DNA of 64,000 bases from Myrmaecium sp. VS I D KN 1 (lineage: Eukaryota; Ascomycota; Dothideomycetes; Valsariales; Valsariaceae): NCBI GenBank assembly GCA_019775845.1, contig JADQAV010000002.1, forward strand, positions 2,418,001 through 2,482,000, given 5' to 3'. Numbering within the stretch: the stretch's first letter is position 1; every line of letters begins with the position of its first letter. The notes below the pieces were generated by a model, which worked only from the letters and a program-made list of their open reading frames with translations, ran no database searches and was not told where the DNA came from. Positions 33,526-44,358 of the stretch are shown here, in pieces. A program made the translations under genes and the position numbers.

Positions 33526-36041
33526 CTACTGCTGCTGCGAGCCCCCAAACAGATCCTTCGCCACAATCTGTCGGCAGATAGGGTGGTAAAACGCGCGGTT
33601 CTTCTCGAACGTCCGGACAGCCAGGTCCCGGTCGACGGCGGCGAGGGCCCGGTACAGCGGCCGGACGAACTTCATCCGGCCGACCTGGCCCAGCAGCGCG
33701 GCCGTGGGCTCGTACACCTCCCGGCACTCGCTCTTCAGCCCGACGCCGAAGTAGCGGCTGCTCACCTCCACGTTCCGCGACTGCCCGTACCCGTACACCC
33801 GCCCCATCAGGAGGACGTCGGCGGCCGGCAGCGGCGACGAGGCCGTCTCCGTCTGCACCCGCTCGAGGAACGCGACCGACTGGTTGGCCGACCAGCCCTC
33901 GATGTCCTTGGGGGACGGCTCGAAGGCCTTGGGATCCCGGGCCCGGGCGATCCAGGAATCGGCCAGCTCGTAGCACGCCGCCACGAGCGAGGTGTCAAAG
34001 TCCGGCTTGGGCGGGGAACCCGGCGCGTAGAACCACTGGTCCCAGTCGACCCCCTCGAGCTTCGCCGAGGCCTCGGCGTCGTCCTTGAAGAAATCGAGGA
34101 GCGTGGCTTTGAACTCGTACGAGTCGAGCGACTTGCGCGCCCACGTGCGGAAGTAGTGCGGGATGAACTTATCCCACTTGGCACGGCCGACCAGACGATC
34201 GAGGTAGTAGAGGAAGTTGAACCCCTTTTCATAAGGGATGCTGCTGAACGCATCGTCGGGGTCTTGGCCCTTCAGGTTCACGACCAGCTTGGTGTACTCG
34301 TGATCCTTGCCGTACCGCTCGATCGAGTCCTGCAACGCCTTCCACCCGATGATGGCGGAGAAGTCGAAGTGCGGCGCGCTGTGCACCGCGGCCAGGATCC
34401 TGCGCTCGATGTAGATGGTCCAGCCCTCGTTGAGCCAAAAGTGCTCCCACGAAGCGTTGCTCACGAGGTTCCCGCTCCAGCTGTGCGCAAGCTCGTGGGC
34501 GATCACGTCGATGTTCTGCCTGTCTCCGGAGATGATGGTCGGGGTAGCATGGGTGAAGATGGGGTTCTCCATCCCGCCGTACGGGAACGAGGGAGGCAAG
34601 ACCAATACGTTGTAGGTCGTCCATGCATAGTCGAAAATGAGCTTCTCCGCCACCTTCAGGAAGCCCTCCATGTCATCCTCCAATTCCCACTTGCAGTCCT
34701 GGAGCTCTTCGGGTCCGGTCCAGACAGTGCTGCGAGGGCCAATCGATGCCATGGCAAGGTCGCCGCTCGCTATGGCGAACAAGTAGCTCGGGATGGGGAT
34801 TTCCTGCTTGAACGTGTAGAGCAGAGTGCCCGGCTGGCCATCCTTTCCAGGCCTGTAGTCCTTCGCGCCGGTGGGAAGGCCACTAGCAAGGACGGGCAAC
34901 GGGGAACGGATGCTGAAATCGAAGGTCGACTTCACATCCGGCGTGTCCTGGCAGGGGAAAACGGAACGACAGTGGATGGCTTGGCATTGAGAGACTGCGA
35001 GCGCGTTAGAGGTCGACGGCCGGACAGATAATCAAGTAGACGCTGCAACTCACACATGTACGGATGTTTCTTGTTGGAGGTCTGCTCCGGCGTGAGCCAC
35101 TGCAGTGCCGTGCACTCATCCGTGGTGCTGACGGAGATCTCGACCTGGATTTTCTGATCCTTCCGGAAGCCGTCCGCCAACTTGATGGAGAGCGGATTGC
35201 CGAAGGGCTCCAGCCGGTCGCCCAGCTTCCACTCCGCGGCCTTGCCGTCCACCTTCACATCCCGAATCTCGAGGAAGCTGCATTTCATTGATCTTGTCAG
35301 CGCACACAAGTCGCAGCACGCGTGAAACTCGACAATGACCTCAAGAACGGAACTCATCTCACAACAAAACAGAGCGTCCGTCCAAGAAAAGGCGACGACT
35401 GATAAATAACACACGAGGAGCAGAGCACGTGAAAAAGAAAATCCCACATACCTCGCATCCAACACCACCTCCCCTGCATCCCGCCCTTGCTCCTGGAAAT
35501 CCTCCACGCCGACCAGACTCCGCAGCCGCAACCCGACTACCCCGCTCAGCTTCTTCGCGGCGAAGTCTACCTCTAGGTCCAGGTCGGTGTGCTCGGTCAC
35601 GAAGTTGTGATAGTTGCTCAGGGTGTTGGGGTCCCGCGGCGCGGCGGCGGCCGCGGGCAAGCTCACCCCTTCCGGGAGCGGCTTGGACAGCTTCGCCGCC
35701 AGGGCTTGATGCATGCTGCGGGTGGTAGTGATGGTAATAGTGGTAGAACTGCTCACACTCCTTCTCTCTCCCTTCTCAGTGATAGACTCGTCGGCGCCGA
35801 GCGTCACGCTGGAGCTGCAAGAACGAGTAGTAGTGGTAGTACCGCTCAACGACCTCTTCCGCCAGACAGCAACGCTCCTTGCGGATGACGGGATAGGCGA
35901 GGCGGACGGATGTGATGGATTGGTTGCGCCGCTTGGTCTGAAGCAGGAACGAAAGATCCGGAGAACCGGGGCTAGACGGTTCATATGATGGCCTTTCCCC
36001 TCCAACTTTGAGGCAGCCAATTGACCGTTCAGAGGATGCAA
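33526..36041 (-). CDS. LAP2: Leukotriene A-4 hydrolase / aminopeptidase (M1 family)
   Basis: Zinc aminopeptidase and epoxide hydrolase of the M1 family, the fungal Lap2/LTA4H type. Exons 36041-35452, 35277-35054 and 34994-33526 give up to 760 aa; the introns are GTATGT...GCAG and GTGAGT...GCAG, restoring LDASFLEIRDV and YMFSQCQAIHCRSVFPCQ. The core starts near SNYHNFVTEHTDLDLEVDF. The zinc site HELAHSW (about 438) pairs with the Glu in WTIYIE 18 residues later; the substrate motif is GGMENP. The C-terminal helical domain is complete. The N-terminus is unsure: ATGs at 36041, 35984 (MNRLAPVLRIFRSCFRPS, presequence-like) and about 35716 (MHQALAAKL) give long, medium and cytosolic forms, a pattern also known for yeast Lap2. 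The Ser/Thr-rich extension is unusual in length. Confidence 0.93.
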
Positions 36042-37023
36042 GCGACTCCCTCTTTACGGTGACGTTAGTAGGTCTAAGTTATGTCTCGGCGTGCTCGAGC
36101 AGAGGCAAGTTGGTGTTTGGCCGGAGCTAGCCTTGGGAGGGGCACACGTTACTAATCACGCGGGGAACATTCGATTGGTTAACGCGATGACTCCCAAGAT
36201 TCCCCTCCACAATTTGAAGCCGATCCCGAACTCCGCAAGAATCGGGGTTTCAGGGCCGATCACTCCGCAACATCACTATCTAACGCTTTGTGAGCGTTTG
36301 TTCTGGGTCACATTCACAATCACGACATTGGGATGCGGTCAGGACATCTCCGTTCGAGTGGAATTTCATTTCTTTGCTTTCATTGCGCGACGTGATCTTT
36401 CTTCCTGATTTTCTTTCAGTCCCGTCATATAAACCCTTTCCTGTTCCATCCCTCCCCCGTTCATACGTCAACCAGAAGGACATTGCGGGCGTAAGTCAGA
36501 AAGACAGAAAATGGTGATGAGGGAGCTAGCAACTACACTCAAACAAACGGACTAAGAATAGGAAGAGACACTGTCAGGCCGGGTCAGCCCTCTGACCTTT
36601 GAAACTCCCTCGGGCATAATCAGTGCCGACTATCAACACCTGCTTTTGATGGTTTGGTAGAAGACGACCGCCCATACCTCTCTAAAAGAGGAAGACACCG
36701 TCGAAGAAAAAAAAAAGAGACCTGGGCGCGCCCGAATCGACGGCCGCTGCAGGGGGCGTTAGAAGAGCCCCTTGCTATAGAAGAAGGGAAAAGACATGTA
36801 AAAGTAGTAAGGGTGTGATTGAAAGTGCCTCCCTTTTAACAGAAGTTGACGAAGAGCAGAGAAGAGGAGTGCCAAAGAAAGCCGCATTACAAGACAGGTT
36901 GGTTGTCGCAGGCGAGGAAGGAGATGAGGATATGGTACATGCATATTAGATGACGAAGCGGTCGATGAGCGTCCAGCGCATTCTTCTTCAACCACCATTC
37001 GAGGAGGAATACCCATATCTCAT
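36042..37023. other. Intergenic region upstream of the LAP2 gene
   Basis: About 980 bp with the LAP2 promoter and the 3' UTR of the SET3-type gene. I see no gene, tRNA or clear motif. Confidence 0.5.
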
Positions 37024-40000
37024 CTAAGTTGAGTTGGGAAGGCCTGGGAGAGACTGTGGTTTGATTTCGTCCTTCGGTTCGTTCTTGACCGGCTCCGCGC
37101 CGTCCTGCGATGGTGGTGGAAGCTGAGATGCCAACTGTAACCGGGATATGGGTTGTGGCTCGGCAGGAGAAGCTGCATTGGGTTGTAGCATCGCGCTGTC
37201 CGTTTGGCCCATCGCCGGCGTGACCGCAGACATTAATGGACTGCCGGAAGCAGCGTTATTGTGTGATTGCGATCCGACTTGTGACTCAACCGTCTTCTTC
37301 AACTTGCTTTTGGTATAATCGCTCAGGCTGAGCTTCTTACGTGCCGGCGCGATAGCACTCGCAACGCCAAGAGGGAGGATTGGATGGGCAGGTGCTGCCT
37401 CCCAAGGCGATTGTGCTGTAGAACCAGTCGGCAAAGGCTGCGGAGTAGACGCCTCAGGAGTACCGGGCGTTTCCAGCATAGGAGATACAGCTAATGGTTG
37501 AACAGAAGGAGGAACAGGAGGTGGAATATCGACGGAGGCAGAGGAAGGCTTCTCAAGAACGGTTGCTGGATGGCCCGTGACTTCTGAAGATGATGGCCAT
37601 GGCGGCGGAGGAGGTTGTGAAGGTTGATCTGACTCCTTCAGTGGGGATGCAGTCGCTTGTTTCGCCGCAACGGACTGCTGAGGCTCAGAATACTGCGTAG
37701 CAGGCACATCAGTGCGATCCGCTACATCAGCATCCGGCATTTCAACATCATTCGGCTCATCTTTAGGATCTGTTATCAAAGCCGGAGAATCAACTACTGC
37801 GGATCCGGCTATTGGGCCGGCAGTAGAAGCAGATGTGCCTTGGTCTGTCATCTCCACCTCGGCAGAGACAGTGGGTGCAAGGCTTGGTGAATGATTCTCC
37901 GTTTTCACAGAACAGGACCGTTCACGCTGCAGTCTATCTTCCCGCGTGCGAGCAAGTAATGCGCGTAGAGAGGAAGCATGCGGTCTTCGGCGTAGGACCG
38001 GGATGGTCGTGACCAAGGGCTCTCCGTCCGCACTCGTCTGCGTTGAACTGTCCACGTAAATGGGGCGGGCAGCCGGAGAGGGCACCTGTCCACGGGCACC
38101 AGTTCGGAGATGCGCTCGGCCGGTGAAGTTGGATGCGGTAGGGGTTCGAGGTTTTGAGGCGGGAGAGACACCTGTCGATGGAGAGGCTTCGGAGTGGCCA
38201 AGCTGCTTCTACGCCACGAAGAGATTAGTTACAATGTCTTCCAGCACAAACCCAACGGTTACGGGAATCACTCACCGAAGCATTCACACCAGGGGTATTG
38301 AGCGCAGAACCAGCACTGTTACGCTTCCGCCTTTTGATGCCATGTTGTTCCTCTTGCTCAAGCTGCTCGAACAGGCGCTCCTGTTGTTGAAGCTTCCGCC
38401 GTTCGCGGTCAGACATCTCCACCCCCATCCCAATGCCGTCACCCGAAACATGCGTTGAGGGTGTGATATCGCGACTGGCAGGCTTACTACGAGAAGACGA
38501 CGAACGCATATCTACGTTTTCGTCGTCATGATCAAGCCGAGCCAACGATTCACTGCCGGCTCGGCTGTTCGTTGCACGACCCGTGCTGATCGGCGAAATT
38601 TGCTGTTTCTTTCGGTTTCGTGGCTTCTTGACCGCTGGTGCTCGCTCAACCATAGAGTCTCCGTTCCGACGTGCGAGCTCCATCAAGCACACGTTCTCCG
38701 CGCCACCACCGCAAGCGCATCCGCCGAAGTTGGCAAGGACACCGGTGATCCAGCGGCTGAGCTCTTCCACGTTCGGCATACCCTCTCTGGCTATAGTGCC
38801 AGTCCTGATGGACTCCTGGAGCGTGCGCTTGATGTCTTCATGGACCTCCCATCCGATCGTGATTTCTTCACCGGCACTGATGTTCTCCTGAGCAAGAAAA
38901 CAGAAATGATATGTCCTACCCTCCAGGAAAATCTGCATCCGGAGATTCGGCCGACAACTCCTCCTCACGTACCGCAGTTCGTTCCCTTCTTGACGAGTAT
39001 CGATGGCTATCGGGAGATAGGGAGGGAAGAAAACGAAGGGTACGGGATGGCGTAGCTGTTCCCATCGATTAGACGGAGTCGAGATATAGTCACCCTTACG
39101 ACCAATACGACCAGTCAGCTCACCCACGAAGCCCTCGACAAGCACATCGGAGTTGACGGTGACCCAATGGTATATCGGATGAAGGCCATTGACCGTGACC
39201 TCGGTATCCTCTGCAGTATGGTGCGAGATACCCGGGGCCATCTTCTCCAAATCCTCCATCTGAGCTCGGTAGAAGACCTTGTCAGGTTTCATTCCAGCTG
39301 TTGCCTCGGCCAAAGCGTCGGCATCGGTAGCCCATTCCACAGTATCATTCATGACGCCAATGTCCTTGTAGCTATTTGCCTCGGCTATCTCGGGCTCAGG
39401 ACCACGATAAAGGTTCAAAAACTCGAGGGAAAGCTCAGGATCGTGTCCATTCGCGAGGGGGCTCGTGGGGGATTTGACGGAACCCGGACCATTATACATT
39501 GTGCTGTCTGTTTTCCTGCGGTGGTTCGCCGGTGCCTGCGACGGATGTATTGCTGACGTGGAGGCTGATGCTCTGTGGTTAGTCTTAGGTCGTTTTGCGG
39601 GTGGAATGGTGTCTCTGGGACTTCCGCTCTTCCGTTCCACGAGGGCCTCGGATCGATCATGCATCGGCCAGCCATTGGTGAGGGAGGTGTCCTTGGGCTT
39701 CTTCTTGTGACTTTTCGTCTGCGGCTTCTTTGGTTTCCGTTCGATACCATTGTGATGCACGGCTCGCGAAGTCTTCTGGCGCTCTGCTGCCTCCCGGATG
39801 TTAAACGATCTCGGTGCGCACTCGGCACACTCATGCACTTCTGGCACGTTATTATTGGTGCCATAATAGCAGAGGATGTGTTGCCAGGTATCGCACCGCT
39901 CGCAGAGCACGGTGCTGCCATCATCGTCATTGTAACCGCAAATGCACTTGATCGTCGAAGATTCTTCTTCGTCAACGGGGCCGTCGAGCGGCGGGAGGCC

Positions 40001-40096
40001 ATTTGGTAAGACGGAAGGGTAGTGGCCGTTGGTGAGCGAGGCAACAGTGCTTAGCTGGCGCTCAGCATGGTTCGGCAAGGCCGAGGTGTCTGTCAT
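37024..40096 (-). CDS. SET3: SET3-type PHD finger and SET domain protein
   Basis: Likely scaffold of a Set3C-like histone deacetylase complex that reads methylated H3K4. Exons 40096-38276 and 38208-37024 give 1001 aa; the intron (GTGAGT...GTAG) rejoins NTPGVNAS-KQLGHSEA. A PHD finger (about 50-93, CICGYNDDDGSTVLCERC, then WQHILCYY) has the full C4HC3 set. Basic, nuclear-type low-complexity sequence leads to a SET domain (about 290-425). There the usual RFxNHSCxPN is RYVRRSCRPN, and the closing ELTYDYG-like motif is EEITIGWE, so catalysis is doubtful, as in yeast Set3 and MLL5. A coiled-coil Gln/Glu stretch and a long Pro/Ser-rich tail with two IK/VK-type acidic sumoylation-like motifs (VKNEPKDE, IKPQ) follow. 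Confidence 0.9.
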
Positions 40097-42456
40097 AATA
40101 CGCTCGACAGTGGTGTAGTCGTGGAGTGAGTCGTGGCGAGCTTATGTAGTCCTCAGTTTGGATCGCATGACGGCCGTCGCAACGACAAGTCGACCAGGTA
40201 ATCGATATCTATCGAATGCCGACGATGCTGAGGATGCAATTATCGATCGAGATGGGTGTCTGCAGGGCGCTGTACGATCGGATTTCCGAGGCTCCACGAG
40301 AACGAAGGCGAGGTGTTCAGTTGTAGACGGTGCCGGGTGCCGAGAAGTGCGTTAAGCGGGATGCGTGGAACTGCGCCAGAAACCGTGATCGAGCTTTGGA
40401 GAGTGGTTAGCAAATGCTATGGAAGGGATGAGTGGCTCTGTGAGGCAAAGGACTCGGCCAGCACAGGAAGAGGTCTCTCGTACAAGAGTGGGACGGAAGG
40501 TCAAGATTTGGGTCAGTACGGCGGGGGAGGAAGGAAGATGTTGGTCGACGGAGAGGAGGATCGGGCAGGGTCGAATGTCGGTGAGTGCCGGAGGGCGGAC
40601 GAGGTTGAGAAGAGCGAGACGGCGGTGGTGGGATGGCGAGGGGCGCGAAGAGGAGGCGTGTTGCGAGCGAGGGATGGGTGAGAGAGAGTGTGAGAAGGAT
40701 GGCAGTGAGAGAGAATGGGCGAAAGGTGGCTAATGTCAAAGCGGAATGGGCCCATGTTCGCAGGCACTAAAAGCAGCGAGACCCGCGAGAACCAGCGAGA
40801 CGAGCGAGAGGTGAGGAGCGAGCCCTTTTTTTCCCTGGCGGAACGAGGCTTGGAGGGGAGGGGGTGGACGGCTGGACGGCTGGACGGGGTGGACGGGGTG
40901 GACGGGGTGGGCGAGAGGCGGAAGGGAGGGTGCCCAGCTGCCAGCTGCTGCCTGCCCGAGAGCGAGCCTGCCCGGCCAAACTGGCAGCCAGCCCAGTCCG
41001 CCCGGTCGGCATTTTCTTGCGCGGCCATCCCCCCTCGCTCACCCTCACGCTCAACGCCCGCTGCCCGCCTGCCGCTGCCACCGAGCCCTCGCTGCCAGCG
41101 CCATGATCGGACCGGTCCGGAGGTTGTGAAGGTGCGGAAATGCTGGATGGCTGGAATGCGGGATGATGAACGATGGACGATGAAGGGCGATGAAAGACGA
41201 CGCGAGCGGACCAGGAGCGGCTCCGGTCTGCCGATGCATCTCGCAGTTCAACCCGTGGATGGAGGGACGGGGAGGTAGGTTCAGGGAGGGAGGGAGAGGA
41301 AGGTAGCGCGCGCTGTTGTTGAATGCTGCTGCTGTTGGGGGGGCGGAGGGGGGGAATGGTGGCCGCGTGGTGCCGTGCCAATTCCACCTTCTTCCGTCGG
41401 GCGGTCGTCAGCCCCGGAAAAAAGGTGAGCGGGCGAGCTTGTGCGGGCTAAGGTCGCTAGTAGGTACTAGCCGTAAGTAGACCGTACGATTCTCGTCGGT
41501 GGGCGTACGGTAATTTTGAGGGAATTAAGGTTGCGCGCGTTTTCCGGCCAAAGAACGTCGGGTGGCAGTGAGAGATGTGTCGACGCTCAACCGCCGAGGC
41601 ATACGGAAAGAAAGGGAAAAGATATGGATATGAGCGGTGTGTCGAGTCGCACTTATGAGCGTGCACTAAGCATTGCTATCGCAGGCATGCTCTCGTGAGA
41701 GGGACCTGGCGTGGAAACGTGGACGGTGATAGTACGGATAGTTCCAGTTGTTTGTGGTCTGCCGACTACAGTAGCATTGATAACATCATACGAGTACTAA
41801 TCGTACAGTATTAATCAGTACAGTACAATACCTCACCTCATCTTTCGCCTTGGCAGAAACTCCGATCGCGCTGGGCCATCGCAACCGGACCCCGGATACG
41901 GCATGGCTCCAATTCAGGCCGCATCAAACGGACCAATCAAACGAGATCATCCTATCGCCATCGATGGGTAGCGTCGCTCTTTCTTCCTTTGGCTTCCATG
42001 CCTGCCTTTAATTTCCACCCAGGGCGGTGGCATACGCCGCTGCCTTTGTATTCCTCAGGCATCAAACTCTGGAACTGTACCGTTGTGAGCCTCAGGCACG
42101 TTTATTGACTTCAGCGCCAACAAGGTATGAAGCTTCACGATCGCCCCTTTCTGTGCAGCCTCTTCCTTGCGATTCGCCTCTCTGCCCCGCCCTCACTTCC
42201 TTTACATAGACAATATACTCGTGTGCCTTGTTCGTTTTCTCCGCGTCCTAGCACCAGTGCCGATTCGATCTCCCTCCGTATGTGAACGCTGCTCTTCTTC
42301 GACCGTCATTCCAGCTGCGTGATTCAACCGTACCAATTCGAAGGGAGAGGCCGCAAAAGTTCCAGGTGCAGATTCGCAAAAAAGTGTGGCCTTCAAAACC
42401 CGTTCACTCCTGCGTGATCCAATGCCATCACCGCCCATCTCCTTTCCAAGCCCCTC
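40097..42456. other. 2.4-kb intergenic region upstream of SET3
   Basis: Probably the long leader and promoter of SET3 plus the 3' UTR of the RKM5-like gene. 40400-41400 has strand-asymmetric purine richness and a GGACGGGGT minisatellite (listed). Long open frames here (for example 40767-41387 minus) are Pro/Ser/Arg low-complexity and lack domains. A small AT-rich patch lies at 41770-41835. No gene is supported. Confidence 0.55.
40863..40911. repeat. GGTGGACGG minisatellite
   Basis: Six adjoining units: two of CTGGACGG and then three or four of GGGGTGGACG, with small unit-length changes. It lies in the presumed SET3 promoter or leader. Confidence 0.8.
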
Positions 42457-43764
42457 TCACTCCTCCCTCAAAACTCCCACATGCACCACGAACCCGCTGC
42501 CCTCCCCCAAGCTCTCGCGGAACTCTTCCCCCAACGCCCGCTCATCCACCCTCCACACCCGAAAGCGCTGCCAGAACTCACGGATCCACAGCTCGAAGAC
42601 CTCCGGGGCACGGAGTTGCTGCCCCACCAGCACGACCGTCGGCTTCCTCCCCCCGCCTCCTTCGTCTATCCCTCCCACCCGCCGCAGCCGACAAATGTCT
42701 CTCGCCGTGCTCACCAGCGGCCGCACGAGCGCCTCGTTGTACACGCAGTCCAACGCGATCACCACATCCACGCCCTCACCCTCCTCCTCCAAACCGATCC
42801 TCCGCGGCAGATCCGCCACCGAATCCGTCTCCCAATCCAACGGCAGCACCTGCACATTCCCAACAACCGGCTGACCATCTCCAGCCCCCGGCGGCGCCGA
42901 CGCCAGCGGAGCCGCCGGCGCGCCTTTCTTCCCCCGCGCCCGCGTCCCCTTCCCGCCTTTCCCGGCGGCGGCGCTCGTTCGCACCGGCGTCGGCGGCGCA
43001 AGGTTCTCCTCGATGTTCCGGCGCAGCAGCTTGAGGGCGTAGTCCAGGTCGGTGACGACGTAGGTGCGGACCCGGGGCGCGAGGCAGGCGGCCAGCACGC
43101 CCGAGGTGCCGGCGCCCAGCTCGAGGACGGTGCTGCGCGGGCCGAGCAGGGTGGCGCTGAGTGGGTTGGTCGGGGAGAGGAGCCAGGTGGTGAAGGGTGG
43201 GGTGACTTTCCAGAGGACTGTGTTTGGCGGAGGGCAGGAGAGGATGTGTTAATTGCTGGAATTGTGATATTTGACGTGCGAATGGAGGGAGGAGACGTAG
43301 AAGATACACGTAGGAAGCAAAACTTGACATAAAGGAACAAAAGACTTAAATAAAATCAAAGCGGAACAAAAAAGTGCATGCTCACACAAGATAAAGAAAG
43401 AACAGAAGAAAAAATCACATTCACGTACCTGCACCCGTCGTCCCTTCCTTCCGGGCGGACGTCAGCACGGCCGGGTTCTGATGGACGACCAGGTCGCGGC
43501 CGGCCACGCTGACCTCGACCGCGCGCGCGTGCGGGTCAACCATGCCCAGGTCGCGACCGGCCGAGGGCATCGGTTGGCTGAAGAGGAGAAAGGCCTCTAT
43601 GGGGGGGGTTGGGAAGGGAAGGTTAGTTCTTTCCTTCCATTTCTTTTTGTTGGATTTTTTTAATTTTTGTTTTCTTTTCTTTTCTACTTGCCTTCTTCAG
43701 GATCCGTGATCTCCTCACCCTGCAGGAGGGATGCGAGGAACGAAGGACAGGAGGATGACTCCAT
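42457..43764 (-). CDS. RKM5: RKM5-like protein lysine methyltransferase (methyltransferase family 16)
   Basis: Class I SAM-dependent methyltransferase; yeast Rkm5 modifies ribosomal protein uL1. Exons 43764-43692, 43596-43429 and 43217-42457 give 333 aa. Intron 1 is GC-AG (GCAAGT...CATAG), and joining there gives ITDPEE-EAFLLFSQPMPSAGRDLGMVD, the family N-terminus. Intron 2 (GTACGT...CACAG, 211 bp) makes TTGA-VLWKVTPPFTTWL. Motif I is VLELGAGTSGVLAACLAP, motif II YVVTDLDYAL; DWE and the post-motif DVVIALDCVYNEALVRPLV are present. A Lys/Gly/Ala-rich insertion (about 175-200, GKGGKGTRARGKKG) lies between motifs II and III. Assignment to RKM5 rather than another EFM/METTL21-type enzyme rests on the N-terminal block and is probable, not certain. 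Confidence 0.85.
43597..43691 (-). other. GC-AG intron of the RKM5-like gene
   Basis: 95-bp intron beginning GCAAGT and ending CATAG. The only nearby GT (GTAGAA, four bases downstream) would put the next exon in the wrong frame. The GC donor has otherwise perfect consensus, as GC-AG introns usually do. Confidence 0.75.
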
Positions 43765-44358
43765 CTCTCTTCTCCCTACCGCACGGTGTCTTCTTGGGTA
43801 TGTCAATCAATTGGCGTGGTTGAGGTTGATGTAGCCGTTTCCGAAACAAGAAAAACGAGGGTATACAAGTAGCGAGCGGCTCGCTTCGACGACAACCGCA
43901 CCTCAGAATGAGAGCTGGTGAATGCGAACAAATCTCGACAGAAATAAAAATTGGCACTGCAAAGCCCATATCTTCGCCACTGTTGGTCAGAAAAGAAATT
44001 CCTCTGTAAGAAAGAAAAACACAAAGGCCAAGGTGGAGGATGTTCACGTCACAATCATCCAAGGAGATTGTCATTCAGTACTAGATCCGCTCCATGCCCC
44101 CCGGAGCAGAATGTTTGAAGGAAAGAAAATGATGATAATAATAATAATACCTAACTAGATACCCAAACACCAACTTCAAGAAGCGGAGGAAGAGAAGGAG
44201 GACAAGGACAAGGAAGCTAATTATCCAAAACCACCTTACTTCGTCCCTTCCTTCCAAAAGTTTATCCCAAAATTACAAGACATCCACCCCGTCACACTCA
44301 GCCTCGCCTCGCGGCTCTCCGCTTCCCAACGGCGGAAAAAAAAAAGAGAAAAAACCTC
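43765..44358. other. Intergenic region between the RKM5-like gene and FOX2
   Basis: About 590 bp holding the RKM5-like promoter and the FOX2 3' UTR. A short AATAAT run lies at about 44131-44150. No gene is seen. Confidence 0.5.

Noticed and set aside
33583-35031. 482-codon + strand open frame opposite the LTA4 hydrolase gene
   Set aside because: Antisense shadow of a GC-rich, codon-biased gene whose own strand has the full M1 peptidase signature. The same applies to 45055-46140 opposite FOX2.
40767-41387. 206-codon minus-strand open frame
   Set aside because: Composition is dominated by Pro/Ser/Arg from a minisatellite and purine-rich leader; no domain.
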